Assembly: GCA_903898675.1 (NCBI GenBank)
Contig: CAIUGM010000031.1
Span: 202,568 to 266,567, forward strand
Reading direction: 5' to 3'
Source: an uncultured Verrucomicrobiota bacterium
Lineage (GTDB): Bacteria > Verrucomicrobiota > Verrucomicrobiia > Opitutales > Opitutaceae
DNA: 64,000 nt
The notes under the pieces were generated by a model. The model saw only the letters and a list, made by a program, of their open reading frames with translations. It made no database searches and had not been told where the DNA came from. Below are positions 29,151 through 37,132 of this stretch, piece by piece (position 1 is the first letter of the stretch; the number at the start of each line of letters is the position of its first letter). The position numbers and the translations under genes were made by a program.

Positions 29151-31616
29151 TCAAATCTGGTTGTCGAATTTCAGGGAATCATCCTTCGGTTTTTTGGCCG
29201 GCTTGCCGAAATTATAGATCAGGCCGAGGAAGATGATGCGCGCACTGCGCCGGCGGGTGATCTCCTCCTTCAGCAATGGCGTGTCGAGCCGCGTCGAGTC
29301 CTTGAGTGAGTTGAACAAGTCGGAAACCGTCAGGACCAGGGCCAGCTTCTTCTGCCGGAACTCCTGCCGCAGGCCGTAGTTGGCCACGAACGTCGGCCGG
29401 CGGGAGCCCTGCGGGGTCAGCCGGGTGGACGTGTAGTTGGTGTTGAATTGCATCAGGGTATTCTTCGCGAGGTGCAGACTGGCACCGAGCTTCGCGCTCC
29501 AGGACACGTCGGATTTGGTGCCGGCAAAGCCCAGGTTCGAGGCGTCGATCGTGTTGAAGTAGGTGTTGGAACTGAAATTCAACGTCAGCCACTTGCCCAC
29601 CTCCGTGGTCGCGGCCAGTTCGAGCCCGGTCGACCGGTTGACCGCGAGATTTTCGTAGGTCGTGAGCAGGACGGAATTGCCGAGGTCGCGGGTGACCGTG
29701 GTGATCCCATGGTCGAGGTACCGCTGGTAGACCGTGGCGATCACCGTCGTCTGCTCAGCTTTGTACTGGTAACCCGCCTCGAAGGAATGGATGTCCTCGG
29801 GCTTCAGGTACGGGTTACCCGCCCGCAAGGTGAAGGGATCGTTGTACTCGGGAAACGGGTTGAGGTCGTCGGTATCCGGCCGGTGCACGCGCTGGCTGAA
29901 ATTGAGCTGCAACTCCTGCGTGTCGGTCAGCCGGTAAGCCAAATGCAGGCTCGGATAAATCCGGAAATAATCGTTGGGGATCGCCTGCCCCGTGTTGACG
30001 AGCAGCGAGCGGGTGTAGGCCTGTTCAGGCCGCAATCCGGCCTGCACGCCGAAGCGGCCGAGCGTCACCGCATAGGTCGTATAAAAGGCGTGGATCGTCT
30101 GCTCGTGCTGGAAACGGTTCGATTGTGCCGGGTCATTTTCAAACAAACCCGTGGCGGGATTCAGGGCGGTGGCGGCAAAGTTCGCATCCAGCCGCTCGGC
30201 CGAGCGCGTGTAGCCGGCCTCGAGCTTGGAGTTTTCCGTGAGCGGGCAGGTGTACTGGACGATGGCCTCGGTCCCCTTGTCGTAGGAGCGGATCAGGGTG
30301 TTGTCGTACGTCGCGGCCTGCACCGGAAGCTGGAAAATATCCGCGTAGTGATTGTCCTCCTGTTCCTTCGTGGCGGAGGAATTCAACTCCAGGTTGAGCT
30401 CGTGGCCGGCCGCGGGAAACTGGTGCTGGTAGGTCGCGGCATAGTCCTGTTCCCGCAGCAACTCCGGATCCGCCCGCGTGCGGTCGTAGTCGCTGACGAG
30501 CCCGCCGCCGCTGTCCAACACCCGGTTGTGGTCGGTCGCGTGGCGCTCGAAGCTGCGGTAATAGTAGTTCGCCGCAGCCCCGAGCTTGTCGTGCTCGGTA
30601 AGATTGTAGTCGATGCCGCCATGGGCAAAGTGGCTGAAGGGCCGCGAGTGCTCGACCGAGGTTTTTTGCAGGGTCGTCACGGCGCCGGTGACCGGGTCGG
30701 TGATCGTGCGGAAGTCCGAGGCCCGCCGGGGCCGGTAGTCCTGCCGGAGGTTCAAACTGCCATAGATGTTATACCGGCCCGGGTTGTAGTTGGCGGACAG
30801 GCCGGAATTGTAGCGGCCGTCGTTGCCCACGCTGGCGGTGACAGTGCCGGTGACCCCGCTGTCGTGCTTCTTTTTCAGGACGATGTTGATGAGGCCGGCA
30901 GTGCCGTCCGGCTTGTATTTGGCGGAAGGGTTGGTGATCACCTCGATCCGATCGATGGATTCGGCGGGGATTTGCTGAAGAGCGTCGGCCTGGCTGCGAC
31001 CCATCAGGGTGGACGTCCGGCCATCAATAAGGATCTGGACATTGTCCGAGCCGCGCAGGCTGACGTTGCCATCAATGTCCACCTGGACAGACGGCAAATT
31101 CTGCAACAGGTCACTGGCCGATCCCGTGGCACCCTGGATTTCCTTGCCGACGCTGTAGATCTTGCGATCAATCGTATTTTCGAATTCCCGCTGGCGGCTG
31201 GAAACCACCACCTTGTCCAGCGTGAGGGCGGAGTCGTCGACCATCAGTCTGCCCAAGTCGAGCGGCCCAGCCTGAGCCGCGACAGAAAAGGACCGCGTCT
31301 CTTGGCTAACAGAGGCGGCAGCGCCGTAGCTGACCTTGTAATCACCGGCGGGGACATTCTTAAAAATGAACCGACCCTCACTATCCGTGAAGGAGTTCTG
31401 CAAGACCGCATCATCATCGATTCTTCGCAGAACCACGAGCGCTGGCCTGGTTGGATGGTTCGCCGTTTGGTCGACCACCACGCCGATGATGCTACCGGTC
31501 TTCTGATCTTGCGCAAGTAACCCAACTGGAAGCATCAACATTCCCAAAAGCCAGCACCGGAGTTTCCCGGGCCAACCAAGGAAGCGCACAAATAAATAAT
31601 CCGCGGGTTCACGCAT
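29151..31616 (-). CDS. TonB-dependent outer-membrane receptor with carboxypeptidase-like N-terminal domain
   Basis: 821 aa. Signal sequence, then a CarboxypepD_reg-like domain (GSIIGVVVDQ... DSEGRFIFKNVPAGDYKVSYG), a plug domain (VQILIDGRTSTLMG; ESIDRIEVITNPSAKYKPDG; TAGLINIVLKK) and a 22-strand-type barrel whose last strand is IIFLGLIYNFG. The plug motif IEVITNPSAKY is typical of the outer-membrane beta-barrel family related to FecA-like and Bacteroidetes receptors. It takes up an unknown ligand using TonB energy. It heads a minus-strand run with yncE-like and two-component genes, which may sense the ligand. Confidence 0.92.
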   Translation of the reverse strand: MREPADYLFVRFLGWPGKLRCWLLGMLMLPVGLLAQDQKTGSIIGVVVDQTANHPTRPALVVLRRIDDDAVLQNSFTDSEGRFIFKNVPAGDYKVSYGAAASVSQETRSFSVAAQAGPLDLGRLMVDDSALTLDKVVVSSRQREFENTIDRKIYSVGKEIQGATGSASDLLQNLPSVQVDIDGNVSLRGSDNVQILIDGRTSTLMGRSQADALQQIPAESIDRIEVITNPSAKYKPDGTAGLINIVLKKKHDSGVTGTVTASVGNDGRYNSGLSANYNPGRYNIYGSLNLRQDYRPRRASDFRTITDPVTGAVTTLQKTSVEHSRPFSHFAHGGIDYNLTEHDKLGAAANYYYRSFERHATDHNRVLDSGGGLVSDYDRTRADPELLREQDYAATYQHQFPAAGHELNLELNSSATKEQEDNHYADIFQLPVQAATYDNTLIRSYDKGTEAIVQYTCPLTENSKLEAGYTRSAERLDANFAATALNPATGLFENDPAQSNRFQHEQTIHAFYTTYAVTLGRFGVQAGLRPEQAYTRSLLVNTGQAIPNDYFRIYPSLHLAYRLTDTQELQLNFSQRVHRPDTDDLNPFPEYNDPFTLRAGNPYLKPEDIHSFEAGYQYKAEQTTVIATVYQRYLDHGITTVTRDLGNSVLLTTYENLAVNRSTGLELAATTEVGKWLTLNFSSNTYFNTIDASNLGFAGTKSDVSWSAKLGASLHLAKNTLMQFNTNYTSTRLTPQGSRRPTFVANYGLRQEFRQKKLALVLTVSDLFNSLKDSTRLDTPLLKEEITRRRSARIIFLGLIYNFGKPAKKPKDDSLKFDNQI

Positions 31617-31694
31617 TGGGATGATCCTAGTTTATGCCGCGTTACCGGAACATTATGCTCGGCAGTAAATCGGGAAAACGGTCTGTCGTTTGTC

Positions 31695-32453
31695 TCAATC
31701 GAACAGGATCATCTGTCCTTCGAGGTCACGGGGCTGGGCGAAGAGCTTGCGGAGGAAGCTGTCGCGGTGGGCGGGGCTGCGGCCGAGCCGCAGGATGGCC
31801 TCGCGATGCTCCTCCGTGCCATAGCCCTTGTGCTGGGCGAAGCCATAGCCGGGATGCACCTTGTCGAGGTCGTCCATCAACCGGTCGCGGGTCACCTTGG
31901 CGATGATCGAGGCCATCGCGATGCACAGCGAACGGCCGTCGCCGCTCACGATGCCCTGGTGCGGGTACGGGAAATTCCGCAACGGCAGCCCGTCGATCAG
32001 GATCTGGCACGACACCGTCGGCTCGAACGCGGCCTTCTCCGCCTCGCTGGCAAAAAGGTCGGGCTCCACCTTTCGCTCGAAGGCCGTGGGCGGGTAGATG
32101 CCCTCCAGCGCCCGCCGCATGGCGAGCTTCGTGGCGCCGAGGATGTTGACGGTCTCGATCTCCGCGACGCTCGCGGTGCCGTAGTTCGCGTGAATCTGGC
32201 CCTGCGCCACCAGTTCCTCGAACTCCGTCCACAATTCCGTGCGCTGGGCCGCGGTCAGCTGTTTCGAGTCGTTGACGCGGCCCGACTGGCCGACCGCCCA
32301 GCGGCCCTCGAGGAATTCCTGCGACACGAGCACCGCCGCCGCGACCACCGGGCCGGCCAGGGCGCCGCGCCCGGCCTCGTCCACGCCAAGCAGGCTGCCG
32401 AAGCCAAAGATCTGCTTCAGGTCGAATCCGCGCAACTGGCGTCGCTTGGCCAT
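31695..32453 (-). CDS. rnhB: Ribonuclease HII
   Basis: 252 aa. Cleaves RNA in RNA-DNA hybrids and removes single misincorporated ribonucleotides. The N-terminal motif GVDEAGRGALAGPVVAAAV carries the catalytic Asp-Glu pair. Further conserved parts are NDSKQLTAAQR, the ILIDG strand (third acidic residue) and AMASIIAKVTRDRLM. It begins 19 bp after the stop of an RNase HIII gene on the same strand, so the two type 2 RNases H form an operon. It is slightly longer than the typical 200 aa because of an insert before the ILIDG strand. Confidence 0.96.
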   Translation of the reverse strand: MAKRRQLRGFDLKQIFGFGSLLGVDEAGRGALAGPVVAAAVLVSQEFLEGRWAVGQSGRVNDSKQLTAAQRTELWTEFEELVAQGQIHANYGTASVAEIETVNILGATKLAMRRALEGIYPPTAFERKVEPDLFASEAEKAAFEPTVSCQILIDGLPLRNFPYPHQGIVSGDGRSLCIAMASIIAKVTRDRLMDDLDKVHPGYGFAQHKGYGTEEHREAILRLGRSPAHRDSFLRKLFAQPRDLEGQMILFD

Positions 32454-32472
32454 GCGTCGGGTCAGGCTTGGT

Positions 32473-33480
32473 TCACCGCTTCCACTCGGTTTTCTCCTTC
32501 GGCACGGGCAGCGGCAGTTCGTCGAGCTTGCCCATGGCCGAGACCACCTCGTAGCAGGTGCGGAAATGCAGCTTGGCGAAATGACCGAGCGCCTTCGCCC
32601 CGAACTTCTCGATCAGCACGAAGGCCTGGGCCTTGGCCGGCGCGCCGGCGCCCTTCTGCAGCTTGTCGCCAAACTCGCGCGAGAGGGCATGCATGATGCG
32701 GACAAACTCGGCCCGGGCGACGATGGACGCCGCCGCGACCACCGGGTCTTCCTCCGCCTTGGTCCGCATCTGGAGGTCGAAGCGCTCCAGGCCCTTCTTC
32801 TTCATCTCGCGCTGCACCAGCGGCTCCTTGGAAAACTGGTCGAGCAGGCCCCGCGGCACCCATTTTTTCTTGAGCGCGGCGTCGAGCGCGTCGGCATGGT
32901 GCGAGGCCAGCAGCCGGTTAAGGCTCGCGTAGGGCCGTGCCATCACCCGGTTGTACTCCGCCATGTCCATGTAACGGCTCTCGACCACCACGCCGGGCGT
33001 GGCGCGGATCAGGTCGTCGAGCTTGAGAATCTGGGCGTCGACGATCGTCTTGCTGTCGCGCACGCCGGCCTTCTGCCAGGCCCGCACCGCTTCCTCGCCG
33101 GCAATCACCGTCGCCGCCACCACCGGGCCGAACAGGTCGCCCTTGCCGCTCTCGTCCAGGCCGGCGTGGGCCTCAAACCAGTCGGGGTGCAGGACCTCGT
33201 CGTAGCCGAGTTTCGGTGCGCCCGTCACCTCGGCCTCGATCACGTTCTGGACAAAATCCTCGGTGTCCTTGCCCGCCACGACGACCTTGCCGCTGGTGTA
33301 GGCGGTCACGTTGACCTTCGGGCCCTTGAAGGCAAAGCGCGCGTACGGCACCTCGGCGGTCTCCCAGTGCTTGGCCGCGCAGGCGGCCTGCAGCTTCCCC
33401 ATCTGGGCGTCATCGAGCTTGATGGTGTAACTGGTGATCGCCTTGGGTTTTTCCTCCGCGTCGTCGGACCGTTTGGGCAT
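32473..33480 (-). CDS. rnhC: Ribonuclease HIII
   Basis: 335 aa from ATG 33480 (MPKRSDDAEEKP); codons further upstream in this frame come from a repeat element and are not used. The N-terminal TBP-like substrate-binding domain (YTIKLDDAQMGKLQAACAA) is the feature that separates HIII from HII. The catalytic domain has GLDESGKGDLFGPVVAATV, RDSKTI, and VAAASIVARAEFVRIM. It degrades RNA in RNA-DNA hybrids, including R-loops. Next to rnhB, whose start lies 19 bp after its stop. Confidence 0.95.
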   Translation of the reverse strand: MPKRSDDAEEKPKAITSYTIKLDDAQMGKLQAACAAKHWETAEVPYARFAFKGPKVNVTAYTSGKVVVAGKDTEDFVQNVIEAEVTGAPKLGYDEVLHPDWFEAHAGLDESGKGDLFGPVVAATVIAGEEAVRAWQKAGVRDSKTIVDAQILKLDDLIRATPGVVVESRYMDMAEYNRVMARPYASLNRLLASHHADALDAALKKKWVPRGLLDQFSKEPLVQREMKKKGLERFDLQMRTKAEEDPVVAAASIVARAEFVRIMHALSREFGDKLQKGAGAPAKAQAFVLIEKFGAKALGHFAKLHFRTCYEVVSAMGKLDELPLPVPKEKTEWKR

Positions 33481-33488
33481 GGGGAGGA

Positions 33489-33576
33489 TTAGCCACAAAA
33501 AACGCGAAAAAGCACGAAGAGAAAAGCCCTCTTCCCTCAGTCTTCTTTTTGTGTTTCTTGTGTTTCTTGTGGCCAA
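33489..33576. repeat. Palindromic word-repeat element, GAAACACAAGA type
   Basis: Left arm GCCACAAAAAACGCGAAAAA plus GCACGAAGAG (33489-33526); right arm GTGTTTCTTGTGTTTCTTGT followed by GGCC (33542-33576). The arms are imperfect reverse complements built of CACAAGAAA-like words. It occupies the whole divergent space between rnhC and mutY and so holds both promoters or replaced them. Confidence 0.8.
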
Positions 33577-33586
33577 TTCAGCCAAA

Positions 33587-34603
33587 TTGATTTCCGAGCG
33601 GGCAAACTTTCAAAGGGCCCTGCATGGGTGGTACCGCGTCCACCACCGCAAGCTCCCCTGGCGCGACGCCCCTTCGCTCTACAAGACGGTCGTGTCGGAG
33701 TTCATGCTCCAGCAGACCCAAGTAGCAACGGTCCTCCCCTACTTCGCCCGTTGGCTGACCGAGCTGCCCGATTTCCCCACGCTCGCCGCGGCTTCCGAGG
33801 CCAAGGTCACGAAACTCTGGGAAGGCCTCGGCTACTACTCCCGCGCCCGCAACCTCCACCGGCTCGCGCAGGCGGTGGCGAAAATGCCGGTTCCGCCGCG
33901 CACACCGGCGGCATGGCGCGAGCTGCCCGGCATCGGGCCCTACACTGCGGCGGCGATCACCAGCATCTCGTTCTCCGAGCCGGCGGCCGTCGTCGACGGC
34001 AACGTCGTTCGTATCCTCGCCCGGTTGACCGCCGAGGGCCGGTTGTTTCGCGACGGCACCGAGGCGGTAAAATTCTTCACCCCGCTCGCCGACGCCCTCG
34101 TCATCGGCAGCGACCCGGGCGAGCACAACCAGGCGATGATGGAACTTGGCGCGACAGTCTGCCTGCGCCAGACCCCCCTGTGCCTGGTCTGCCCGGTCGC
34201 GGAATTCTGCGCCGGACGGAAGAGCGGCGAGCCGGAGAGCTTCCCGCGGCTGAAACCCAAGCAGATTGAGCAAAGGAGCGTCACCCGCATTTGGTGCGAG
34301 CACGGCGGCAAACTTCTCCTCCGCCGCGGCCACGCCAAGGCCCGGCGCCTGGCCGGTCTGCACGAACTCCCCGAGGCATCGGATCTCGGCCTGGAATCAC
34401 CCGACAAGAAATCCCTGCTGGCCGTGAAGCGCCGGGCGATCACCCGCTTCCAAATCACCGAGTCGATTTACCGGGTGAAGCCCACCGTAGTACTGTTCAA
34501 GCGCATCGCAAAGAACTCCGCTTTGGAATGGGTGCCATTGAAACATCTCGACCAAGTCACCCTCTCCGGCCCGCACAAACGCTGGATCAGCGAGCTAAGG
34601 TAG
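33587..34603 (+). CDS. mutY: A/G-specific adenine glycosylase
   Basis: 338 aa if it starts at TTG 33587, which gives the same spacing from start to the first conserved WY (ALHGWYRVHHRKLPWR) as E. coli MutY. GTG 33569 is an alternative, and no SD site decides. It removes A mispaired with 8-oxoG. Seen: the catalytic Glu in VSEFMLQQTQV, helix-hairpin-helix LPGIGPYTAAAI with catalytic Asp in VVDGNVVRIL, and the Cys cluster CLRQTPLCLVCPVAEFC with the exact C-x6-C-x2-C-x5-C spacing for a 4Fe-4S cluster. The C-terminal domain is Nudix-like for 8-oxoG recognition (KLLLRRGHAKARRLAGLHEL). Divergent from rnhC across a palindromic element. Confidence 0.94.
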   Translation: MISERANFQRALHGWYRVHHRKLPWRDAPSLYKTVVSEFMLQQTQVATVLPYFARWLTELPDFPTLAAASEAKVTKLWEGLGYYSRARNLHRLAQAVAKMPVPPRTPAAWRELPGIGPYTAAAITSISFSEPAAVVDGNVVRILARLTAEGRLFRDGTEAVKFFTPLADALVIGSDPGEHNQAMMELGATVCLRQTPLCLVCPVAEFCAGRKSGEPESFPRLKPKQIEQRSVTRIWCEHGGKLLLRRGHAKARRLAGLHELPEASDLGLESPDKKSLLAVKRRAITRFQITESIYRVKPTVVLFKRIAKNSALEWVPLKHLDQVTLSGPHKRWISELR

Positions 34604-34712
34604 GGGACGTCCTGGGCGCCGAAGGCTTGGCGAAGGTGGCTGCCCCTAACGGCCCTTGCTTCGCGGTGGACGCCAAACCGGCCGCACTTTATAAAGCGCT
34701 TACAAACCGGAT

Positions 34713-34802
34713 TGTCATCCTGAGCATAGCGAAGGATCCAGAGCCGCGAACGTGATATCATGACCGAACGCATCTGGATTCTTCACTTCGTTCAGAATGA
34801 CA
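34713..34802. repeat. Inverted repeat, TGTCATCCTGAGC family, copy 1
   Basis: Left TGTCATCCTGAGCATAGCGA (34713-34740 in all) and right TTCGTTCAGAATGACA (ending 34802) are imperfect reverse complements around 30 bp. A closely similar copy with better-matched arms is at 58217-58306. The rest of 34604-34837 has no gene; a GGCGCCGAAGGCTTGGCGAA hairpin lies at about 34615-34635. Confidence 0.8.
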
Positions 34803-34837
34803 AACCCGATAAAGCCACACCTTAGCTAAAACCCGCC

Positions 34838-35218
34838 ATGCCACCCCCACCCTCCCGCCCCACGACCGTCCCCGAATACATCAAGGCCGCCCCGAAGGCG
34901 GCGCAAAAGAAACTGCGGGAAATGCGCGCCTGCATCCGGAAGGCCGCGCCCGGCGCAAAGGAAGAACTGAAGTGGAACATGCCGGCCTACTCCCTGCACC
35001 GGATCCTGGTCATCTTCGGTGGATTCAAACACCACATCGGCTTCTTCCCCACCACCTCGGCAGTCAGGGCCTTCGCCAAGGATCTGAAGAAATTCAAACA
35101 CGCCAAGGGCTCGGTGCAATTCCCGCTGGATCAGCCCCTGCCGGTTGGGCTGATTCGCCGGATGGTCGCCTTCCGCGTCAAGGAGAGCCTTAAGGCTGAC
35201 AAGAAATGGCGGACGTAA
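34838..35218 (+). CDS. DUF1801 (YdhG-like) protein
   Basis: 126 aa. Matches the DUF1801/YdhG pattern: VPEYIKAAPKAAQKKLREMR, then ELKWNMPAYSL, HHIGFFPT, and a C-terminal QFPLDQPLPVGLIRRMVAFR. The fold is shared with frataxin-like iron-handling proteins (B. subtilis Fra/YdhG), but activity in most members is untested. Cytoplasmic, monocistronic. ATG 34838 starts in a Pro-rich stretch. Confidence 0.88.
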   Translation: MPPPPSRPTTVPEYIKAAPKAAQKKLREMRACIRKAAPGAKEELKWNMPAYSLHRILVIFGGFKHHIGFFPTTSAVRAFAKDLKKFKHAKGSVQFPLDQPLPVGLIRRMVAFRVKESLKADKKWRT

Positions 35219-35236
35219 TCAGAAATAACTCATACG

Positions 35237-35255
35237 AGTTTGACCACGGATAAAG
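35237..35255. repeat. Single-arm CACGGAT word fragment
   Basis: GTTTGACCACGGATAAAGG, the same opening as the arms at 11582 and 36433. It lies between the DUF1801 gene and the convergent TIM-barrel gene. No partner arm was seen within 100 bp. Confidence 0.5.
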
Positions 35256-35317
35256 GTCTCTCACAGAAAACTTGGCGCCCTCGAGTCGCGAATATCCCTG
35301 CAGCGACCGAGAGCCGC

Positions 35318-36271
35318 TCAGGCCCCGAACCGCGCCTTGACCAGTTCCTCGACCCGCTGCTTCGAGGCCAGCACTTCCTCCGTCGTCAGCCGCGGGCTTA
35401 GCTCGATGACCAGCGTGTGTTCGGGCCGCCAGAAGCGGCTGACCATTTCGAAATCGATCTTGCCCGAGCCGATGGGCTGGTGGTCGCGGCCGTCGGCGCT
35501 GACGTCGTGCAGGTGGAAGCCGATGGCGTTGGGGGCGTTTTTCTCCAGGTGCTCGCGGTGGTTGAGGAGCCCCATGTCCTGCTTGATCTCGGCGTGGCCC
35601 GTGTCGTGCCAGTAGCCGCAGTCCAGCGGCCGGGCCATCGCGGCGATCAGCGCGGGATGGTCGGCGTCCAGCGGCAGCTCGTCGAACCGCTCCCGGTTCT
35701 CAAATCCCAGCCGCACGCCCTTCTGTGCCGCGTAGGGCAGCAGTTCCCGCAGGCCCTGCTGGGTGTTCTCCCAGTAAGGCGGCATGCGCTCCTTCAGCCG
35801 GACGAGGGATTTGGCCAGACGCTTTTGATAGCCCGGATCCTGCGCCAGATCCCGCCCGTCCCGGGCCTCGAGCAGGGCCTCCAGCTTGCGGGCGGGATTG
35901 AACCAGAAGAAATCCACCGCGCCAAGGTGCAGGACCACCTTCCGCGCCTTCACCTGCTGGGCGAAGTCGATGGTGCGCTTGCTGTGCCGCAGCCATTGGT
36001 CGCGCTCCCGCGGGTCCGTGGTGGACGGCACATACAGGTTGGGCGCGGCGTGCATGACCCCGGTCGGCAGCGGGCAGAAATTGTGGCACGAGGAAATCCT
36101 GATGATGCCCTCCTCGACCGCCTTCAGGATTCCGGGCACGAGCGTGATCCGGATGCCGTGGCTCAGTTCGATCCAGCCGAACCCCAGGTCGGCCATCTCT
36201 CGCACCATGGCGTAGCCATCCTGGTGCCGGTGCGAGCACCAGCAGGATGAGAGGGCGACGGTCGGCTTCAT
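35318..36271 (-). CDS. TIM-barrel sugar-phosphate isomerase/epimerase family protein
   Basis: 317 aa. The AP-endonuclease-2 / xylose-isomerase-like barrel is visible from strand-end residues: SSCWCSHRHQDGYAMVREM, FGWIELSHGIRI, KVVLHLGAVDFFW, RLGFENRERFDELP, DCGYWHDTGHAEIK and GFHLHDVSADGRDHQPIGSG. His, Glu and Asp at these strand ends would bind a divalent metal. Members are isomerases, epimerases or dehydratases of sugars and inositols; the substrate is unknown. ATG 36271. Convergent with the DUF1801 gene. Confidence 0.88.
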   Translation of the reverse strand: MKPTVALSSCWCSHRHQDGYAMVREMADLGFGWIELSHGIRITLVPGILKAVEEGIIRISSCHNFCPLPTGVMHAAPNLYVPSTTDPRERDQWLRHSKRTIDFAQQVKARKVVLHLGAVDFFWFNPARKLEALLEARDGRDLAQDPGYQKRLAKSLVRLKERMPPYWENTQQGLRELLPYAAQKGVRLGFENRERFDELPLDADHPALIAAMARPLDCGYWHDTGHAEIKQDMGLLNHREHLEKNAPNAIGFHLHDVSADGRDHQPIGSGKIDFEMVSRFWRPEHTLVIELSPRLTTEEVLASKQRVEELVKARFGA

Positions 36272-36432
36272 GGAATCAGGCCACTAGGACACGGGGCCGG
36301 GGTGAAATCAAGCCGGCGGGACCGAGGGAGCGCGGCGTGAGGCCGTTTTAATTCCGATTAACCAACGCAGGCAGCGGTGACGGAAGTTGGTGCGGTTGGC
36401 AGCATGACCATCCAGAGGAATTCTAACCAGAG

Positions 36433-36588
36433 TTTTGACCACGGATTACACGGATGAACACGGATAAAGGCATTAAGGCAAAACCCAGAAAAGACCGAAC
36501 CACAGCCTAAGGCGAATGATCGGGTCTCTTCAGGTTGGTTTCGTCTCCGAACTATCCGTGTGAATCCGTGTGATCCGTGGTAAAAAGC
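36433..36588. repeat. Palindromic word-repeat element, CACGGAT type (best complete example)
   Basis: Left arm 36433-36470: TTTTGACCACGGATTACA, then CGGATGAACACGGAT, i.e. three CACGGAT words at 12-nt spacing. Right arm 36553-36588: TATCCGTGTGAATCCGTG then TGATCCGTGG, the mirror set. The 82-bp centre shows no gene. In the 36272-36603 gap nothing else was recognised except this element and the terminator that follows. Confidence 0.85.
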
Positions 36589-36603
36589 GCTTGGTTCCGG
36601 GCA

Positions 36604-36642
36604 TAAAAAAACCGGTCGTGTATCCGAGGACACACGACCGGT
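36604..36642 (-). terminator. Intrinsic terminator of rpsU
   Basis: 11-bp perfect stem (ACCGGTCGTGT, plus-strand 36611-36621, with 36632-36642), 10-nt loop, and seven T on the minus strand. It lies 23 bp after the rpsU stop. Confidence 0.88.
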
Positions 36643-36665
36643 GAAGAAAAAACCTAGGCCAGAAA

Positions 36666-36863
36666 TTATTCAGCGTGGCGGCGGCGCAGCATGCAGGTGA
36701 AGGCCATGACCTTCTCCTTGCGGCGGCGGCGCTCCGAGGGCTTCTCGGCGTAGCGCTTGAAGCGGACGTCCTTGATGATGCTCTCGCGCTCGAGCTTCTT
36801 CTTCATGCGACGCAGCGCACGATCGATGGGCTCATTCTTACGCATTTTGATCTCGATAGACAT
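36666..36863 (-). CDS. rpsU: Small ribosomal subunit protein bS21
   Basis: 65 aa from ATG 36863 (MSIEIKMRKNEPIDRALRRM). Basic, helical, with the conserved RKNEPIDRALRRMKKK and a long Arg/Lys tail (KPSERRRRKEK). It binds near the 3' end of 16S rRNA in the 30S platform and helps start mRNA recognition. It is divergent from dnaE, and in several phyla bS21 genes lie near replication genes. The C-terminal segment VMAFTCMLRRRHAE extends slightly beyond the shortest family members. Own terminator follows. Confidence 0.93.
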   Translation of the reverse strand: MSIEIKMRKNEPIDRALRRMKKKLERESIIKDVRFKRYAEKPSERRRRKEKVMAFTCMLRRRHAE

Positions 36864-36963
36864 GGGAAATGGACAGGTTGGCGTTGGAGAAAAGGAGCAA
36901 GAAGCCATCCGCAAGCGCCACCGTCAACCCCTATTTTTGGGTCTGGCCAGAGGGCCAAACCCA

Positions 36964-37043
36964 ATCGCGCCGTAGGCTTAGCGAAGGCGATGAACCACCA
37001 CCTTCCGGGGGGAATTCATCGCGCCGTAGCCTAGGCGAAGGCG
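36964..37043. repeat. Short direct repeat upstream of dnaE
   Basis: ATCGCGCCGTAGGCTTAGCG (36964-36989 in all) recurs as ATCGCGCCGTAGCCTAGGCG (37018-37043), 54 bp apart. Each copy can fold as a small CGCC..GGCG hairpin. A related GGCGCCGAAGGCTTGGCGAA sits after mutY. The rest of 36864-37132 shows no gene; promoters for rpsU and dnaE must lie here. Confidence 0.6.
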
Positions 37044-37132
37044 GATTCGGCAAAACCACCCATCCGCGCTAAACGCCGATGGTGAATAACCTTACACTTT
37101 ACTGCTTGATCGGTTTGGCGGGCAGGATTCCC

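Noticed and set aside
36358..36633. A 91-codon frame containing IRVHPCNPWS
   Set aside because: This peptide is simply the translation of the CACGGAT word repeat; such spurious proteins recur wherever the repeat occurs.
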